DNA from: Akkermansiaceae bacterium UBA2367
GTDB taxonomy: Bacteria; Verrucomicrobiota; Verrucomicrobiia; Verrucomicrobiales; DEV007
Assembly (NCBI GenBank): GCA_002344525.1
Contig: DDTJ01000076.1
Location: forward strand, 1-13,229
DNA: 13,229 bases
Reading direction: 5' to 3'
Under the pieces are notes generated by a model, which was given only the letters and a program-made list of their open reading frames with translations, had not been told where the DNA came from and searched no databases. Shown in pieces: positions 12,199 through 13,229 of the stretch (its first letter is position 1; each line of letters begins with the position of its first letter). The translations under genes were made by a program, and so were the position numbers.

Positions 12199-12824
12199 GA
12201 TCCTCTTCCGCCGCCCTGCGGGCCCGTCTCCGAGACTTCACCGACGCGCTCGGGCAGCAGATGTATTTCTGGGGACGGGACGTGGTCCACCCCGACGGCA
12301 ACCTGCTCTGCCTCCACGGATGCGAACGCCGCAAGTCCGAAGGACTCGAAGGCACGAGTTGCTACCGAAAGGCCCTCGACGGCGGGGCCTTCGTCGAACT
12401 CCACGGAGCCTGCGTGGGCCATTATCCCGGCGGCGAGGCCTCGGCGAATTTCCTTTTCATCCGGACGCGGCGGCGCTGCTACCTCCACTCGGGCACGGAG
12501 CCGCCCGCACCCGGCCTCTACCCGGACGATCTCCTCGCGACCGGACCCGCCGCTGAGCTCTACACGGCGAGCTGCCGTTTTCTCGACTGGTGGCTCGACT
12601 ACGAGGACTGGATCGCCGGAGTCACCTCACCCGGCTACCGCGAGGCCTGCCGCCGCGCCTTCGCAAAGCTGCCGAAGTCGTCCCCTTGGCTCGAACCCGA
12701 GGCCGCGCTCGCTTGGCTGCGCCGCTTCCGGGACAAGGGGGCAGGGGTGAAGCGGGCGCGAAGAACGGTCTCCCGACGGACCGCTGGGGCAACCCTTCCG
12801 ACCGGACGCGGAAGGGCTTCGTGA
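12195..12824 (+). CDS. Unrecognised Cys-rich cytoplasmic protein, coupled to the FAD oxidoreductase
   Basis: 209 residues, with no signal peptide or transmembrane helix. Seven cysteines (39, 43, 56, 73, 95, 127, 152) stand out. The first four occur within 35 residues in an N-terminal region with CLHGC (39-43), and His is frequent nearby (H32, H41, H70, H76). The centre has aromatic clusters (FLDWWLDYEDW, 129-139). The C-terminal 30 residues are basic and low in complexity. The ATG overlaps the stop of the oxidoreductase (ATGA) and has a strong Shine-Dalgarno, so the two proteins are made together and may interact. The spaced Cys and His residues suggest metal or Fe-S binding, but I recognise no named family. 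It could be an electron acceptor or a substrate protein of the oxidoreductase; this is inference from context only. Confidence 0.75.
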   Translation: MRSSSAALRARLRDFTDALGQQMYFWGRDVVHPDGNLLCLHGCERRKSEGLEGTSCYRKALDGGAFVELHGACVGHYPGGEASANFLFIRTRRRCYLHSGTEPPAPGLYPDDLLATGPAAELYTASCRFLDWWLDYEDWIAGVTSPGYREACRRAFAKLPKSSPWLEPEAALAWLRRFRDKGAGVKRARRTVSRRTAGATLPTGRGRAS

Positions 12825-12841
12825 AGGGGGAGGCCCCGTCG

Positions 12842-13042
12842 TTATCGATGGAGGAAACCTTCGTTCGGTCCCCCGCTCTCGTGGACATGGGGCATGCCTC
12901 CGCTCTTGGCGTCCTTGAAGAACTCTTCGCTGGCCTGACGATGCCGCTCCTCTTGTTGGCGCAGTTCCTCCAAGGAAACGCGCGGCTGATTGTAGCGGGC
13001 TTTCAGCGCCTCCTCGCGGCTCAGGCTGACGATTGCGTTCAT
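12842..13042 (-). CDS. Small hydrophilic hypothetical protein
   Basis: 66 residues, rich in Glu, Arg and Gln. Residues about 8-45 are predicted helical by composition (SREEALKARY, SLEELRQQEERHRQASEEFF), and the C-terminus is Gly/His/Pro-rich and likely disordered. GGAG lies upstream of the ATG (13054-13051) at normal spacing, one of the two clear Shine-Dalgarno sequences in the window, which supports translation. It is convergent with the Cys-rich gene ending at 12824, leaving 17 bp between stops. The hairpin-rich repeat copy lies about 70 bp upstream. It resembles in size and composition the short helical proteins seen as antitoxins or regulators, but no partner toxin is visible and no family was recognised. 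Confidence 0.55.
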   Translation of the reverse strand: MNAIVSLSREEALKARYNQPRVSLEELRQQEERHRQASEEFFKDAKSGGMPHVHESGGPNEGFLHR

Positions 13043-13112
13043 GGGAGGATCTCCAGCCTAGTGGTCCATTCCAGCAAGAATGATGGATGGAGCGCGGAAA
13101 AACGCGCCAGCG

Positions 13113-13204
13113 CTGTAGCCGGCCTCAGTGAGGCCGGACCGAACGTCCAAACGACGACCGACCGAGGTCAATGACCTCGGCTACAGATTTCCCGCCCATC
13201 AACT
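13113..13204. repeat. Intergenic two-hairpin repeat, copy 2 (partner at 1589-1681)
   Basis: The 74-bp core (13113-13186) has perfect 8-bp terminal inverted repeats (CTGTAGCC/GGCTACAG) and two perfect hairpins with 3-nt loops: CCGGCCTC-AGT-GAGGCCGG (13119-13137) and CCGAGGTC-AAT-GACCTCGG (13162-13180). It is better preserved than copy 1, which has a mismatch in both the terminal repeat and the second hairpin. It is in the same orientation as copy 1, 11.5 kb away. A separate small hairpin, GCGCG-GAAAAA-CGCGC (13092-13107), lies just to its left and is not shared with copy 1. Confidence 0.8.
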
Positions 13205-13229
13205 TATTCCAAATCGCTTTCAAAATTGC

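Overview
The window is GC-rich, with densely packed genes and a few AT-rich intergenic control regions. It looks like a chromosomal segment of a Gram-negative, free-living bacterium. Signal-anchored OmpA-family proteins, a PQQ-type sugar dehydrogenase-like protein, a short FeoB variant and hairpin-rich intergenic repeats together suggest Verrucomicrobiota or a relative. That placement is inference: there is no rRNA or marker gene here. A clear Shine-Dalgarno is visible at only two starts (12195 and 13042).

Layout. (1) 1-214 is an upstream region with a good sigma70-like promoter (144-172) for a secreted or anchored PQQ sugar dehydrogenase-like protein (215-1594, +). I see no gene in 1-143, only an AT-rich inverted repeat. 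(2) 1589-1681 is an intergenic repeat whose partner lies at 13113-13204. It supplies the stop codon of the first gene and separates it from a convergent operon. (3) 7517 down to 1699 (-) is a four-gene envelope operon: a BON-repeat/OmpA protein, a small one-TM protein, a 1140-residue coiled-coil/OmpA protein, and a second small one-TM protein related to the first. (4) 7518-7862 has no gene. It holds an AT-rich promoter-like stretch and a cluster of inverted repeats. (5) 9560 down to 7863 (-) encodes a short FeoB-like GTPase/iron permease. (6) 10853 down to 9687 (-) encodes an AAA ATPase with a DUF4143-type C-terminus. (7) 10981-12198 and 12195-12824 (+) form a translationally coupled pair: a two-nucleotide-binding-site FAD oxidoreductase with a C-terminal Cys cluster, and an unrecognised Cys-rich protein. 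(8) 13042 down to 12842 (-) is a small orphan protein, followed by the second repeat copy.

How the parts may work together. The operon 1699-7517 looks like a duplicated module, an OmpA-type peptidoglycan binder plus a small membrane helix protein made twice, and probably forms a cell-envelope complex. The feoB-like gene and the oxidoreductase pair are on opposite strands about 1.4 kb apart. Each is preceded by the same 53-bp AT-rich control region (43 of 53 positions identical), made of two 7-1-7 CGCAA/TTGCG boxes spaced exactly 26 bp. I infer that one metal- or redox-responsive regulator, not in this window, controls both. The ATPase gene lies between the two control regions and may be an insertion.
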